In this document: positions 1-12,852 of the stretch, one piece after another
Layout: each line of letters begins with the position of its first letter
Position numbering within the stretch: position 1 is the first letter of the stretch
Assembly: GCA_020064725.1 (NCBI GenBank)
Contig: JAGTWJ010000008.1
Span: 2,480,001 to 2,544,000, forward strand
Reading direction: 5' to 3'
Source: Drechslerella dactyloides
Lineage: Eukaryota > Ascomycota > Orbiliomycetes > Orbiliales > Orbiliaceae
DNA: 64,000 nucleotides
The notes under the pieces: generated by a model
Told to the model about the DNA's origin: nothing
Database searches by the model: none
The model's input: the letters and a program-made list of their open reading frames with translations, nothing else
Translations under genes and position numbers: made by a program

Positions 1-702
1 AGTCCTCGAGGATGAGCTTGATGAAGATATCTCGTGACCCCGTAATCAAGTTCGCAGTAACCAGACAATTTTGGCCTCAAGATTTGTCTTTCATATTTAT
101 ATGTGAACCACAGCCGTAAACTAGTTGACTAAATACATATTCGACATTTGATGGGCTATACGATAGTATATGACCGAGCTTAAGTGCAGTGAGCCCAGCA
201 ACGTCGCTGCAACACACCATCGCTCAATCTTCCAACAATCTGCGTCTTCGCAATCTTCAAGAACATCATGGATTTAGAGCTACAGACAACCAGCCATGAC
301 GTAAAGAAAATACGGGTAGAGTATCCATCTGAGCACCATGATTTCCGTAGCCGGAGTTGTTCATATACGATGTAAACCGATCGCGAACTCTATTCGATTA
401 TTTACCTATTTACACGTAGGTATACATCAGCACTGAATATCTCTAGAATCGATCCCTGCATTTCAGTCAATGCCGTATACCTACACAAAAGTGTAACTTA
501 TCACTCCTTCCGGGGATCGGTCGACCCCAAGTTAGCTTTTCCCTCCGCCTAGCTAGTTTCGATTTTTTTTTTTTTAGACATAAACCGTTCAACTCAATTC
601 ACCTTTACGTCTGTACAGCTGTACATGTGCACTGCGTGCACTGGCTAAGATCTATGTTCAAGGCAGAAAGCTAACCCTATAGCCTAGAGCAAACTCGCCG
701 AC
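1..702. other. intergenic, no gene seen
   Basis: I see no supported coding region on either strand. The only local structure is a run of 13 T at 563-575, shortly upstream of the first gene; it may be promoter or leader sequence of that gene. Confidence 0.6.
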
Positions 703-2529
703 ATGATCTCGTTTCTTTTCTGCGTATTCGCAATACTTAACACTATCAGCACTTCCGCAGCCATCCCGCCTAGCCATGTCAGACCCATTCACAAAGCCGC
801 TTCCCTCGGAGCGAACCCCCCAGCCCTCTATGGTCAAGCTGCTCGCCGCTCCCAACATCAAACCGCTGCCCCGACCCAAATTACTAGTTCGGCTGGCGTA
901 TTTCAAACGCTGGAGTCGGACGTAACCAGCAACCAAATCGATACATGGCATGGCGAAAGGTTTCAAAGCTCGAGCAACCGCCCAGCTGAGAATGTTGGAA
1001 GTGATGGAGGTATCGAAACCGGTCTCTCCCAACTCGAAAGCCTCCCAACCCAGAGTTTAACTACTGTCGAAGAATTTGGCAGCTTTCAGACCCATACCCT
1101 CTCTGCTCTTCGGCCCTTAGATAGCCCACCGTCTGGCGATTTGGTAACACACACAGGAGCTGTCACAAGCACCTCGAGCGGCGGCTTTGATCCAACCATG
1201 CGAGCCTTGATGGCTGCCGTTCAGGTTGCCTATACTCCACCTGCACATGTTGATCAGCTACCGGTGGTGGCGATGGCATCCCCTTTCGACACGAATGATT
1301 TAAACACGAAAACCCTCGGAGAAATCACCGCCCCAACTATAACCCAAACCAAAGAGGCATTGACCATCTTCTCCACTCTTGATACTGGGATTCCGGGATT
1401 CGCACTCGACTTCCCCGATCGCACCCCTTTACTCCCACATTACGCAAGGGGTAATCAGGGCTTCGGTCCCCCAGAGTTAACGACCATGAAGACTGGTGTA
1501 AGCAACTACACTGTTCGGGAGGCTCTCGCGCAACCAACCGATCGTCAATTCCCTCCTATTGCTCCTGTTATCACGAAAGCTCACTTGAAGAGTATTAACG
1601 GCGAGAGCGCACAGAATTTTTATGATATATCTCGAGCAAGGGGCGAGTCAGTCAACCGCAATCAAGTAAAGAAGAAGTCAGCACCACTTCAGGGGAGAAA
1701 ATTTCTTACGTCGATGGCCCCTGCAGCCCATGATTTTCAGTGGACCGAACCAGCAGCTCCCCCTTTAATCGAAACATGGCATCCTCCCTCAGGCATGCCA
1801 GCTGTCGTGGGAATTCCTGCGTCGTCTTCATCGGCCGGAAGCAACGTAGTCCCTGTCGACAATATCGCTCCGACCTCTCAAGACAGGAGTGGAATGGGGG
1901 CAACGTCTTCCGTAACAGTTATTCCGGAAACCTCTTTCTCGGATGCAGGAGCACTAGCCTTTGGCCAAATCACAACAATAACTCGACCATTATGGGATGG
2001 TGGGCAGGAGACCGTCACTTTATGCAGGCGTATCTACACCGAAGCACCAATATACTCTCGAGCCGTGCCGGGCGGGAGATTATTCGACGCTGATGAAGAT
2101 GTCCTTCGGCGACAGATGATACAGCCGGTTTCGACCATCTTGCAAACTGGTGCAATTCCAGAAACAGCACCCAGCAAAGCAGCCCCACGTGGAAGTCCGC
2201 GTTTGAATACATCGACTTCAATCGTCTGTTCTGAATCCACTTGGGCTGTGCTCCTTGTCTTCATGGTCCTCTTTCCTGTGGGCTTCACAATTTTGATGAC
2301 TGAACTGCTGATTCGCCATGTCTGGTTCCGGAGAGTCCCAGCCGATATTAAGGTCAAATTGCTAGCGGATAAGAGATACAGGTCGTATGAGCGGATGTGT
2401 GGGGCCGGCGCTATTTCTCTGGTATGTGTCTTGGTAGGGATTCTGGTGGCATGTTATCTCAGAAACGGAGTTTGCGAGGATGTGAGAACTTGCGAACGGG
2501 CTGGAAGGGAAGTCGTGTCTCCGCCTTAG
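703..2529 (+). CDS. secreted/membrane protein of unknown function with two C-terminal membrane segments
   Basis: A single open frame of 608 residues with a true ATG. Residues 1-20 form a hydrophobic signal-peptide-like start (MISFLFCVFAILNTISTSAA). The long middle part, about 25-505, is rich in Ser, Thr, Pro and Gln and looks disordered and probably extracytoplasmic. Near the C-terminus are two hydrophobic stretches, roughly 514-535 and 569-587, separated by a short basic linker, then a short Cys-containing tail (CEDVRTC). I recognise no family. The layout (secreted low-complexity stalk anchored by membrane helices) suggests a cell-surface protein, but this is inference. No intron is needed to keep the frame open. 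Shadow frames in the same interval are ignored. Confidence 0.72.
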   Translation: MISFLFCVFAILNTISTSAAIPPSHVRPIHKAASLGANPPALYGQAARRSQHQTAAPTQITSSAGVFQTLESDVTSNQIDTWHGERFQSSSNRPAENVGSDGGIETGLSQLESLPTQSLTTVEEFGSFQTHTLSALRPLDSPPSGDLVTHTGAVTSTSSGGFDPTMRALMAAVQVAYTPPAHVDQLPVVAMASPFDTNDLNTKTLGEITAPTITQTKEALTIFSTLDTGIPGFALDFPDRTPLLPHYARGNQGFGPPELTTMKTGVSNYTVREALAQPTDRQFPPIAPVITKAHLKSINGESAQNFYDISRARGESVNRNQVKKKSAPLQGRKFLTSMAPAAHDFQWTEPAAPPLIETWHPPSGMPAVVGIPASSSSAGSNVVPVDNIAPTSQDRSGMGATSSVTVIPETSFSDAGALAFGQITTITRPLWDGGQETVTLCRRIYTEAPIYSRAVPGGRLFDADEDVLRRQMIQPVSTILQTGAIPETAPSKAAPRGSPRLNTSTSIVCSESTWAVLLVFMVLFPVGFTILMTELLIRHVWFRRVPADIKVKLLADKRYRSYERMCGAGAISLVCVLVGILVACYLRNGVCEDVRTCERAGREVVSPP

Positions 2530-5500
2530 CCCCGGAAGACGGTGCATAATGGTATATCCCCCGGGAACCCTCGATCCAGTTGTCACTTTGGGTTTTTTTT
2601 TCTCTTACTGTATGCCAAGTTGCGGCTGATATCACACTCGGTTACTTTTGGATCGCCTTGCATTGCATTGCAGGATGAGATTGTCGTTCGGGATCGATTC
2701 CATCTGGTGGCAGCTGCAGAGACCTGTCTGTCAAGTAGATATTGCAATGCAGATGCACGGTGATTGAAGTTCCTGTACGTTAATGCTGCCTGGATTGAAA
2801 CCAGAACCAAAATATGTCCCGCGACTCCTTAGCACAGCCTCAGCTGCTAGAATCATCGCCGTGGACATTCACTGTTTACATATATTCGAATCGAGAGTGG
2901 GGTGTTTGTCATGAACAGAGCAGCTTGGCGCCATGGCAGGGGGTCTCTGCTGTCGCTGGACGCGTGGCGGTCACTTTGACAAGCGCTTCCTGCCTATCAA
3001 CCGGCTCTCCGACAGTATCGATAAGTTCATCGGTCCCGGCTTCTGTTGTTTTAGGCGGCCCCGCGATAGTGAAACTGAAGTTTCGAGTCTTCAAATGTTC
3101 CACTGGGCGTCCTTGTGTTGGGCGTCTATGTTCCACTGGGCGTTTACCAAGCAATTGGATGAACACTCAGTAGTATTACATCTATAGATATAGGGCATCC
3201 ATTCAGGGGTGCGCTCCCCGGTGTTCGCGGCCGGTATCCCTGGGTCGATTCGACTGGACTTGCCATGATCTATGACGCTATTTATCATACCTCAGGAGTT
3301 TGGAAAACCAGCTTCCCTTCTCAGGTACCGATAGCTATAAGAAACAATTGGCACGTATAATGCAATAGTCATGTCATGGCCATATCAGACGGGCAGCCCT
3401 GAGTCAATCCCGCGACCACTACAAGCGCGTGAACCCGCGGACTGGAACGACACAAGAACTCTTTGTGGAGCCTCGAAATCACTGCCAGCTCGGCAGGAGA
3501 GGAAGGTTTATGCAGAAACAAACTGCTGGACTTGGCAGGGATCTTGGAAATTCCAAAATACAGAAAGAAAGGAGAAGATGGCCGAGATGTTATATCACCA
3601 GTTTTACTTATACAACGTACGATGTACGGTATCGGTATAACGCAATAAATGTATGTTTGCGAGGATCGGAAGCGCCTGAGCGAATTTTATTCAGTGTCTG
3701 TCGGAAAATAAAGGTCTTCGAGAGATTAAGAATTGGATTAACTTCGGATTGTTGTGCAGAATTTGAGAGAATTTGGCTGCCAGGGCATATATGACTGGCA
3801 CCAGGCAGCCAATACTGAGGATTGTTGGCATCACAATACCCAGCGATCAGGTGTCTGCCTCTCATATTCCTACCAGGCTACAATATACGGTGGTTGGTTC
3901 TGCGCTGTTAAGTTGCAGCAGGATCGTTTATCCCACCGGTTTAGTAATCCAGTACCGACCTCGGCTTAGCGTCAAGAAGGTTCGCGTTGCACCAGCTTTT
4001 GCTTCTAGACTAAGTTCCTTTGCTATCTCGAGCGATCGAATTTAGCGGAAAGCCTCACCTTAAAGCGGATTCTGGAGTAGTATTATTCCTGTAGAGTAAC
4101 GATGCTAATCGATAATATTTCCAGACATTTCCACAGCCTTCATCTAATCCAAGCTGATGTCGCGTAAGAATTCAAGTCTTATGAACCGATTGTGCTGACT
4201 GTGTTACCGTACCGCCGCAGCCCTGGAAATCGCAGTCCATGTGTACCTGGTGCAGAACCGTCGCACAGCCCGAGCTAACATGCGAGCTTTAAAAAAAGCT
4301 CGACCAAGGCTCTTTTCCAAATCCTCATCCTTGGCCTACCTACTGGCTGCTTCTAACCAGAAACATCTACCAGAATATGCTACAGGAATGCTGGCGCTTC
4401 ACTGACCAGCACACAGTAACTTCTCCAGCTGATGCACGTTGTGCCGCGACGGATGCGGCCAAGATTCTAGGCGTGATCTTGGATGTCAGCCCTTACGGCG
4501 AAGGCTCAGCAAACTGATTCCTATTCTGGTGCGCAGAATACACTGTTTCCCGTGAGCTCGGGGTACATGTCCTCTCTGACTCCAAGACACTGGCCTCTAA
4601 AGGTCCCCGAGACTACTTAGCTTCCCGTGACATTACTGCAGCCCCTCGCGCTTGACAAGGCCAATCTCTCAGCTTGACGCATAATTCACACGGCCAAGTG
4701 TCTTGGTCAACTCTTGGTTCTCGGACTTTTCTTGGGATGCCTACGGCTGAGAAATTGGCAAGAGAGCGACATTGCCTAGAACGAGTTCCGTATTGATCCT
4801 CCTTTGGCACCTCAAATTGGCCTCAGAGACATTGCATTAAAGAGCGTTATAGCTCAGAAACCAAGCGAAGGCTCAGGTTGCATGGACGGTTTCCTTCCAA
4901 GTAAGTTGGCGCAGCTTGGTGGTATCTTGACTCCCTTCAAGCTTTTTTGGCACACGCGACTTCGGGAATGCCAAAAAGTTTGTGGTCTTTGTTTCCTGCA
5001 ACAACTCTGATAGGAAACGAACTACAATGTGCAGCACCTTCTGCTCATTGATCCACATACGACCTGTCAACAGCTGTAGCTGCATTTATATACTATCACT
5101 AAATCAGGATGTGAAGTTGTCAGCAGTAGCTCAATTGCGCCGTCGTCGTCGCGAGATCCGGTAGCTCCTAGTTTGCTAGCAAGGGTTGCTGCTACTTGTT
5201 TCGGCTGTCTCCCATATTGCTAGTCTTATAGGTGTGTGTAGAAAATTAGAAATGCTTACCGTCTTGGTTCTGCACAGCTGGTGCAGGGTAAGGGTCTCCC
5301 AGTCATGACGCCCAAACGCCCGCGTATCATTGGAACGGTCAAAGTGTAGGGCTGAGGGTCGAGAGAACATAAACTTACTCTTTTTCGTCTCTGATATATT
5401 ACCTTAACTTTAGCCCCGATACCAGCCCCCGGGGCAGCCTCCGCTCAATACGAAGTGCTCCCCGGTGGACGATGTCAGGTCTGCCTGCCTATGCACGATC

Positions 5501-5758
5501 CTCTTGTAGCCAGCCTAGTCCGAAGTACTGTGGAGAGCTGAATTCCTGCCCCCAGCGTATAAATATAATGGTTTCCCCTCCACCGTTGATGGGAATATCC
5601 AGCCCGAAATCTTTCAGCCCATTATAAACTCGATAGCCTCTATCATCTGAAGTTTGATAAACCTCACTTTCGCTTCTCCATCTAGTTGATCTACGATCCT
5701 TTTTGTTCTTTCGCTTTTCATTATCTGGGGTGGGCCTCTACCTTCGTATACCTTCGAT
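2530..5758. other. intergenic, possible decayed sequence
   Basis: No intact gene is visible. From about 4,205 to 4,870 the plus strand gives protein-like stretches that change frame and hit stops (a stretch around 4,480 reads LGVILDVSPYGEG), so this may be a heavily decayed gene, but I cannot name it. A short inverted repeat around an A-run (GAGCTTTAAAAAAAGCTC) lies near 4,285-4,302. The right end is the promoter of the carbonic anhydrase gene. Confidence 0.5.
5558..5565 (+). promoter_or_regulatory. TATA box of the carbonic anhydrase gene
   Basis: A TATAAATA element lies 194 bp upstream of the carbonic anhydrase ATG. The same spacing class (140-195 bp) recurs before several other genes here, which supports the reading. 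The transcription start is not visible from sequence. Confidence 0.45.
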
Positions 5759-6900
5759 ATGCATCTATCAAGCCTAGCTTCGTTCGCTACCACGTTGGCG
5801 ACTCTGTTATCCATTGCATCCGCATGCGATTCGTGCAGTGGCAACCTCCACCGTCGTGAGGAGCATGGCGGATCTGGAGGAGGGGAATCTGGAGGGGAGT
5901 CTGGGGAAGCGGGATTCTCCTATCTTGGCTTGACTGGCCCCGTTGACTGGAACCAATTCTCTCAAGCATGTGGTGATGGAAAGACGCAGTCCCCAATCAA
6001 CGTGGTGTCTACTATGCAGACAAGTTCGTATGGAGATGTTGGTAACTACGCCGATATTGGCGCCGCCGGTTTCAATTTCACGAACACCGGACACACTGTC
6101 GAGGTCTTCTATAAAGGGCAACCAGCAGTGTTGGGTGGTGTGGAATATGAGCTCCAAAGGTGAGCCTCATAGCAAGAGCTGTGTACCAGTCGCGTGATTA
6201 TTATTCTAACAATAGCCCTTTCCGATAGATTCCACTTCCATACACCCTCAGAGCATCGATTGGATAACGAATGGTTCCCCATGGAGGTTCATTTCGTTCA
6301 CCAGGGCAAGAGTGGTACGTGTTTTCCTTATTCCGCTGCTATATCAGTATGCTCCTGATCAAATTACTAACTCGTTATTTGCTATATATTAGACCCAAGC
6401 AAATTAGCTGTAGTCGGAATTTTTATTGATACCGCCGAGACATCCGACCCGATGATGGCTAAGCTCGCTGCTCTCCTTGCGAATATCGGGAAAGTCGGGG
6501 ACACCGTTGTCGCGACTGAGGTTCCACTTGGGTAAGTTTCGGAACCGGAGCATTGCCGAGCCCGGGTCGACATATATATATATATGCCAGATGGCTAATC
6601 TAGTTGTATTACAGGGGCGTCCGAACTGCTATCACCGGCGCGAAGAAATTCACCTACCCGGGCTCTCTTACCACACCGCCTTGCACCGAAGGCGTCACGT
6701 GGTATGTCAGCAATACAATTCTAGACGTCTCAATTGCCGACTACAAGGCTTTCAAGAAAGTCTTGGGCTTCAACTCTCGAACCCTACAAGCCGATACCGG
6801 CAAGCAGAACATCGTTGAGTTTGCCGCTCAGTTCCTTCCTTCGGTTACGAACCGGGTGCAAGCCAAGAAGCTCCGCCGGGCGACCAAATGGACCGCTTGA
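5759..6900 (+). CDS. secreted alpha-class carbonic anhydrase
   Basis: Interconverts CO2 and bicarbonate, probably outside the cell. Exons 5759-6159, 6229-6314, 6393-6531 and 6615-6900 join in phase to 303 residues. All three introns have GT/AG ends, with CTAAC branch points in the first two. Residues 1-23 form a signal peptide. The family motif QSPINV follows a Gly/Ser/Glu-rich linker. The zinc ligands are visible as FHFH (His136, His138) and EVH (His155), and the diagnostic GSLTTPPCTEGVTW motif lies in exon 4. The exon 1/2 junction falls inside the codon just before FHFHTPSEH, which fixes that acceptor at 6228 rather than the nearer AG at 6215. Length is normal for a secreted alpha-CA. The C-terminus is basic, and I see no GPI signal. 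Confidence 0.93.
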
Positions 6901-9900
6901 TTGCATTGATCGTTTGCTCAGCCTCCCTTTCACTTGTTTTAACTGCTTTCATGGAGTTGGTATGGACGGTCGGTCTCCGGAACCGAGGATTCCCGTTCTC
7001 CGACTCAGAAGTCTTCAAGCTTGGCTCTAATATTTGCGTTAAGTCTTGTAAAAGCCAGTTTTTGGAAGTCGCTTCTCGGGTTGGCATTCCCGAACAAGTT
7101 TTGTCTCTTTTGTGGTAATCTTATTCTTCTGCGACAAGGTTTTATTTGAGTGTGTTCTCTTCTGCAAGGCAATTGAGGCGTTGCAAGTGCTATTGGGCTA
7201 TTTAATTTTGTCTTCTTTTGCAGTGTTATGTAACAATCAGTTAAGTACCAAGTATATACTATAGGCGTTCAGAGACAATAATCTTTGCGAATGCAAAAGA
7301 ATCGATTTTGCAAGTCACTTCATTCGACATGCTTTGTATCGCTACCAACGTATAGCAAGGTCTACAGGCCGACAGGATAGTACGCGTACTATCCAACTCC
7401 CAGTTGACTTTATGGTTTCTTACGACTATAGATAATATTCTAATTGAGCAATCCTTCGATTAGAGCTGATAATACAAATACGTGCATGTGTATGATGCAT
7501 TATACGAGCCTCTACTGCCAGGTCCGGATAGAGTGTTGCATCTCTCATCGATTCCAAGCGATGCCCTGGTCAGCTGACATAAGAATAGAAGATTGCCCTC
7601 TGATAAATACTTACTTACTTATGTATTCCTTGCCTACCTAGGTAGTTAGTGTCCATGCCTACTTTTATAGATTTAGAGTAAATTATTCACATCGTGCGTA
7701 AAGCTCTATATAACTAGCGATACACGAGTCTCAGGACTAGCGTGACAGACGATGAAGCAATAATCGAATATGTCTTACGCACCAGATGACCATCCGCTGA
7801 CTCCGAGCTCCGAATGGTCCATCTATTCCGGAACGCAAGTAATTATCTGCTTCTGCTGACTCTACTCGAGAGTGCACGAGCCTCCACCAGCGAGCTTTCG
7901 AATCACGTTACACAGCAAATAAGAGCGCCTCCCCTCTAAGGCGCCATAGATGTCTTTGAAACGATTGTAGCGGTCCCAGTCTTAATCAAACCCCCAACAC
8001 TCCTCTTCGTCCTGCAGGCCAAAATATGTAAATACGACATTCGAATACGAACGTCCTTTGGCATGCTGAAATGTAAACGAGCTTTCTATCAACATGCGGA
8101 AGTTTCTTCAACTGAAGTTGCGAATAGTTCCGTCCAGCCTTTATAAAAATTTTGGAACAAGTAGAGTAGAGTCAAACTTGTCCCTCACTTCTGCCGCTGC
8201 AGACTATGTTCTTTTCCGATTTTACAGACAAGGGAAGAAACGGTCTGGTCTATAGGACCAATATAAGCAGGAAAGGGATTCATATCCTCGCGTAAACGAT
8301 GAGGTCATATAATACTTGCTGGCAGGGCCAAGTTGAATAGCACTACAGATATGCGGCCCCGCATTTTACCACATTCAAATATTTTGGGCTATAGAAGGCA
8401 GCCCTGCCGCTTTGTGAATACAAATGCATGACATAGGCTCTAGTTTCACGATCGACGAAACTATCGTTGTTACAGGTCGGTCTAAACTATCACCATGCTG
8501 ATCACAGGCTTCAACATCTGAAGCGTACTAGAGCGTACTACAGCATACTGCAGCATACTAGCCAGAATGGATTGCGTTTCAGCGCAAGACCACCTCGCGA
8601 GGGTTGTATGCTAGCTACATAGGCATTGCTATCAATCATACAATCATGTACGTTCGAAGTGAACACCCGCATATTCACAGAGATTGAGCAATATCGTACG
8701 ATCAATTGAAAGCGAAACATGCGGATTCCGAAGACTTCTGATCAACCGGAGTTATTTGAATCGGTAGTTTAAACGGGCACTGTATCACTATGCATTACTT
8801 ATGATACTTTGTCGGAATATCCCAGGTGTGGAATTAGACGGATGTGCTAACGATTCGAACGTATACGAGTATTTCGTCTCTGTAGCCATGCAAAGTCGTT
8901 GGATTTATGGCAAGTAGAAACTGAACTAGGGATATGGGCTTCGACGGTGTACTTTGTGCATGTGCCCTCGTGGGCACTGCAAAGTAATGAACTTAGGCAA
9001 CCCAATGCCGCAATCATATGAACATCTACTGCATAAAAGTTACTGGTACTACCTAGCTCGTGCAACTGGGGATTATAGAGCTTACAGCGCACCGTGCATG
9101 AAGTTGGGTCACCATCTTAAAAGGGGCTAATAATGGATAGATAACTCTTACTCTTTATAATTCGGAAGCTGCAGAAGATTCATAATCTTCCTGAGGAAAC
9201 TTCAGCAGGATTAAACTCCCGGGATCCCGCTTGGAACGAGCTGAAGGCGTAGAATATCCATTATTGAAGCGAGCCAGATTTTCAAGTCGTCGTTGGCATA
9301 TACGCCCCCGACAATGAACCCTTGCAACATATGTCTGCTATCACATCTCGTAATCGTCCAAGGGAAGCAGCCCTCCCGCCTTAGATTAAGACGTCATATT
9401 TGGGATGCCTGGTGGCTGAGCCGGCCCTTCCCCCCACGTAGAGTCAGACGCACATTACACAACATTTACTTACGGGCTCGATCGACGGCTCAACTTGTGT
9501 ATATTGGCATACGAGATACTAGGATTGCTATCGGTGCAAGAAAGTTGTAAATCTTGCTGTTATTTTCAAACAGCATCGCATTCGGTGTTTGTCAGTGGGC
9601 CGGATTGATTTTTTCGTATACGAGGGACTGTAGCGTACAGGCATTCGAATCACATGAACATGATTATATAAATGGGCTTGTGGAGTCTTATGATGCTCGA
9701 ATGCGCGGCTGCCGCGTGGCTCGTTTGATAAGAGAAGGTTTCGTTGAAAGTAGACTGGTAAGAAGTATATCAAGAAGTAAAATATACTACATTCTGAAGC
9801 TAAAAGTCCAGATAGTATATGAGATGCTTATATGGTGCATCACTGTTCGTATGATCTACTGGTGGATATCCAGGCTGCACGTCGCAGGATCTGGCAGCGT

Positions 9901-12588
9901 GGAAACCCCTCAATAAAGAACCATCTGGTTAATAACGGACAGTTACGTGCATACGTATGCATACAGGCGAATCGAGTGGATAGACTGGGGATTTTGGTTC
10001 GAGGAAACGTGTCTGTGCATACTTTATCTTTGATCAATGAGGATGTGGTGTATATAGATCATAGAGTCTGGCATGCATGCCATGGAGGTGCACGCTGATG
10101 CGGGGGAAAACTTTTGAGGGGCCACAGCGTTTCAATGTTACACGATGTATAACCTAAATCTGCTATTCGTTGCTTCAGCGGCCCCATTAGGTATAAATTG
10201 GCCACCCGACAATGGCTTTCGTCCACGAATACCGACCGAGCTGCTCGTCGGGAAGCTACCTGAGACTGGGATATATATGCGTGGCACAACCTGCAGGTGT
10301 GTTGTCGCTTTCATCATATGACCTTTCAGCTGCGCAAAGTGCGACCACACACCACTGAGTATTACATTGGAGGTTATACATCGAAATACAACTTAAAAAT
10401 ATGAATAATCGCACGGATTGGGTTATTGCTTATATTATTGGTTATTGGGGCTGATAATCGGGTCGTGCGCGGAACGTCCGGAATAACGGTCGTGTCGGTG
10501 ATTACTATTGGGAAATCTCCGATGCCCCTCATCTGCTGTGCTGCGTAAAATGAATGGTTGAGGGACCAAGCACCAGGTGTGGATTGGCTTGGCCGGAAAT
10601 CGACATGGATAGGCGACGGAAGGTGGGGCCACGAGCTGGGAACCAATCCAGCCCTGTTCCAGCCGCAGGCTTATTCTCAAAGCTCATGCACCGTGACGTG
10701 AAGCTGATTCGGTACTTGTTGGGATCGTGATTCCAAACAGAGAAGACCTTCGAGAAGTTCATGAATTCAGATCTTGATCATCGATCACGCCTTCCTGTCT
10801 TGGCTTGGGCACGGGAAAAGGATGCCAGCCTGTGTGCTACGGCAACCGGTATCAATTGTGGTTTATCATCGCCTGGATGAATGCATGCGACAGAACGATG
10901 GATGCGGTGTAATATGAAATGTGCTGTTTGGCCGCTGGACGGCTGAGGTGTGCGATGCTTGCATTACCCGGCAGCAAGCACGTCCGTCACTGCATCGAGG
11001 ACATCAAGCGGTCCAATCGTAGCAGCGTCCCGATGCAAGAAATATGTAGGGAAATCTTCAAATGGTAAAATGCATACTCTGGAAGTCGCTGAAATTGAGT
11101 TGGAGAATGCATGAATATGCGTGGGAAACATTCCTCGTTGAAGTGGCGAGTCCTAAGCGCCTTTTTCCTTTTTTTTTAAAGCTTCTGTCATGCCTATGAT
11201 CTCAGCGGAGAAGCAGCTGGACCTGTTTTCGGCCGTCGTATAGTCTCCCCATCTGGGCCGTCTTGTGACACTCTCTGCTCTAGCTTCCATTTCCTTGGTG
11301 AGATGGCAAGGCGAAATGGCCACCACTGGCCCGGTCACAGCATGAGTCGAGCTAACGTTAGTATTAGTAATTATGGGTCACTGCAGTACAACAATTCGAA
11401 GGGGGAGCCTGGCAAGAGGCGGATAAGGGAAGGCATCCCTACGATCGGCCTGTTCGCGGTGTAACCTAGCCGGGCCTTGGCGGGGAGTTTCCAGTGAGGG
11501 TGGTTATGACAACGGGTTGACGTTGAGCTCGAGGGCCGCTCCCGTTGGCTTGCGCCGCCAGTGCCATGTCAGCGGCGAATCGATGGAATGTGCCAAAGGG
11601 TCAAGCGTCGGTGCCGTGCTTCTGCATTTGAGTTCAGCCATTTTCGTCCAGGGCATGTGCTGGATGGAACCCAGCGGATGGTTGGGCTGGCCGCGGGAAG
11701 TTCCAATCCATTCGCGAAAGCTAACGTGGCCGGTCAGGTTGCGAAAAGTGGCAGGGCGGCCGCTAACTCAGTGTATTTAAAAGGGCGACCGTCCCCACGC
11801 CCCTGGACTTGAAAGTCTTTATTTCAATTTCCCGAAATTCCAGAAAACCTGTCTTCTCTCGAGCGGAGCATCGTTAAATGCGAAGTGTTTGCATTTTTAG
11901 ATAGATTCTGTGAGAAACAGTGTTGGCCCAGTGCACTGCGATCGTTACCGTATACCACTGGTGATATCATATCATATCATAGCTCAGCTGCGAAGCTATC
12001 GATACGTCAGACCGTTGTTTTCCATCTGGGAAACACACGCTGACTGGAACCCAAGCGCGAGAACGTGAGTTGCTACGGATGACCGATTGCTGCGTCCTTC
12101 TGTTTTGTCTCTTTTTTGTTCCAGGCCTGGCGGCCGCGAGCCATCCACCGGTCGGCGCCTTTCGGGCCGGATGCTTCGTCGGAGCGGCCGCCTGGGCGGC
12201 GACGGGGGAGCTGGCGAGCGGTGCAGGCGCATCTGCGCCGTCGTCGTCGGCGGCTGGTGCATCGTGTTCGAATGTGGAAAATGTTTCTTGCTAACGAGGC
12301 TCACCCCAGCAGGACCCGTTTCTATTTCCCCTGTCGTGCATAGGCCACGCATACGCTTTTCATCGTCGCAGCGACCTGCGCAAAGTAGCTAGCGACGCCC
12401 GCCGTCCGCCAACGACCCGACCACACAACGCAACACTCCTCCACCAGCGCCTAGCAGCTACCCTTAGCCTGCCGTCGAACTAGCGCCCTCCACGCCCTCC
12501 ACGACTCTACCGTACCATACTACGACTACCCATTCGCACGCCTACCGCTAGCGTATCTCCCCAGCACGGGATATCCCACGCATCCACC
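6901..12588. other. long intergenic region without a supported gene
   Basis: About 5.7 kb. From 6,901 to about 11,000 the DNA is AT-rich and broken by stops in all frames; no open frame resembles a protein family. From about 11,400 it becomes GC-richer and carries many CGC/GGC-type codon-like runs; small frames there (for example 12,070-12,294 and the minus-strand 11,996-12,352) look like composition effects over the leader of the next gene. A short tandem of ATATC units lies at about 11,962-11,984. Confidence 0.55.
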
Positions 12589-12852
12589 ATGTGCAAATAC
12601 GTCAAGAACTCGCACTCCTGCCAGCACAAGTCGCTACGGGTTACAGAAACCTGCCCGTACGCCTTGTCCTCATCCCCAGGCAGCTGCGGCAGGATATGTG
12701 TCGTGGACCGCAAATACGTTCGCCATGCCTGCGAGGACTGCCTTCGCAAGCGCGCCGAGCTTGACTACGGCCATCTGAACACCAAGATTGACGGCTGGAT
12801 GAGAAGTCTCGATCGAGAGGAATACAGAGAGCGTGTTGGATTGGCGGCTTGA
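12589..12852 (+). CDS. small Cys-rich protein of unknown function
   Basis: An 87-residue frame starting at an ATG in a good context (CCACCATG) after a pyrimidine-rich leader. It has seven cysteines arranged as a Cys near the N-terminus, then C-x8-C, C-x10-C, C-x3-C, C-x10-C and C-x2-C spacings, with several His and basic residues. The C-terminal third is charged and probably helical (MRSLDREEYRERVGLAA). There is no signal peptide, so a cytoplasmic or nuclear zinc-binding miniprotein is more likely than an effector. Similar short C/H-rich frames are common in filamentous ascomycetes, but I recognise no named family. The call rests on start context, composition and the absence of competing frames. 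Confidence 0.55.
   Translation: MCKYVKNSHSCQHKSLRVTETCPYALSSSPGSCGRICVVDRKYVRHACEDCLRKRAELDYGHLNTKIDGWMRSLDREEYRERVGLAA

Noticed and set aside
4205..4870. Protein-like fragments in shifting frames
   Set aside because: Several stops and frame changes, and no family recognised; kept only as possible decayed sequence.
11996..12352. 118-codon minus-strand frame rich in Pro and Arg
   Set aside because: GC-rich leader composition on the opposite strand of the 12.6-kb gene.
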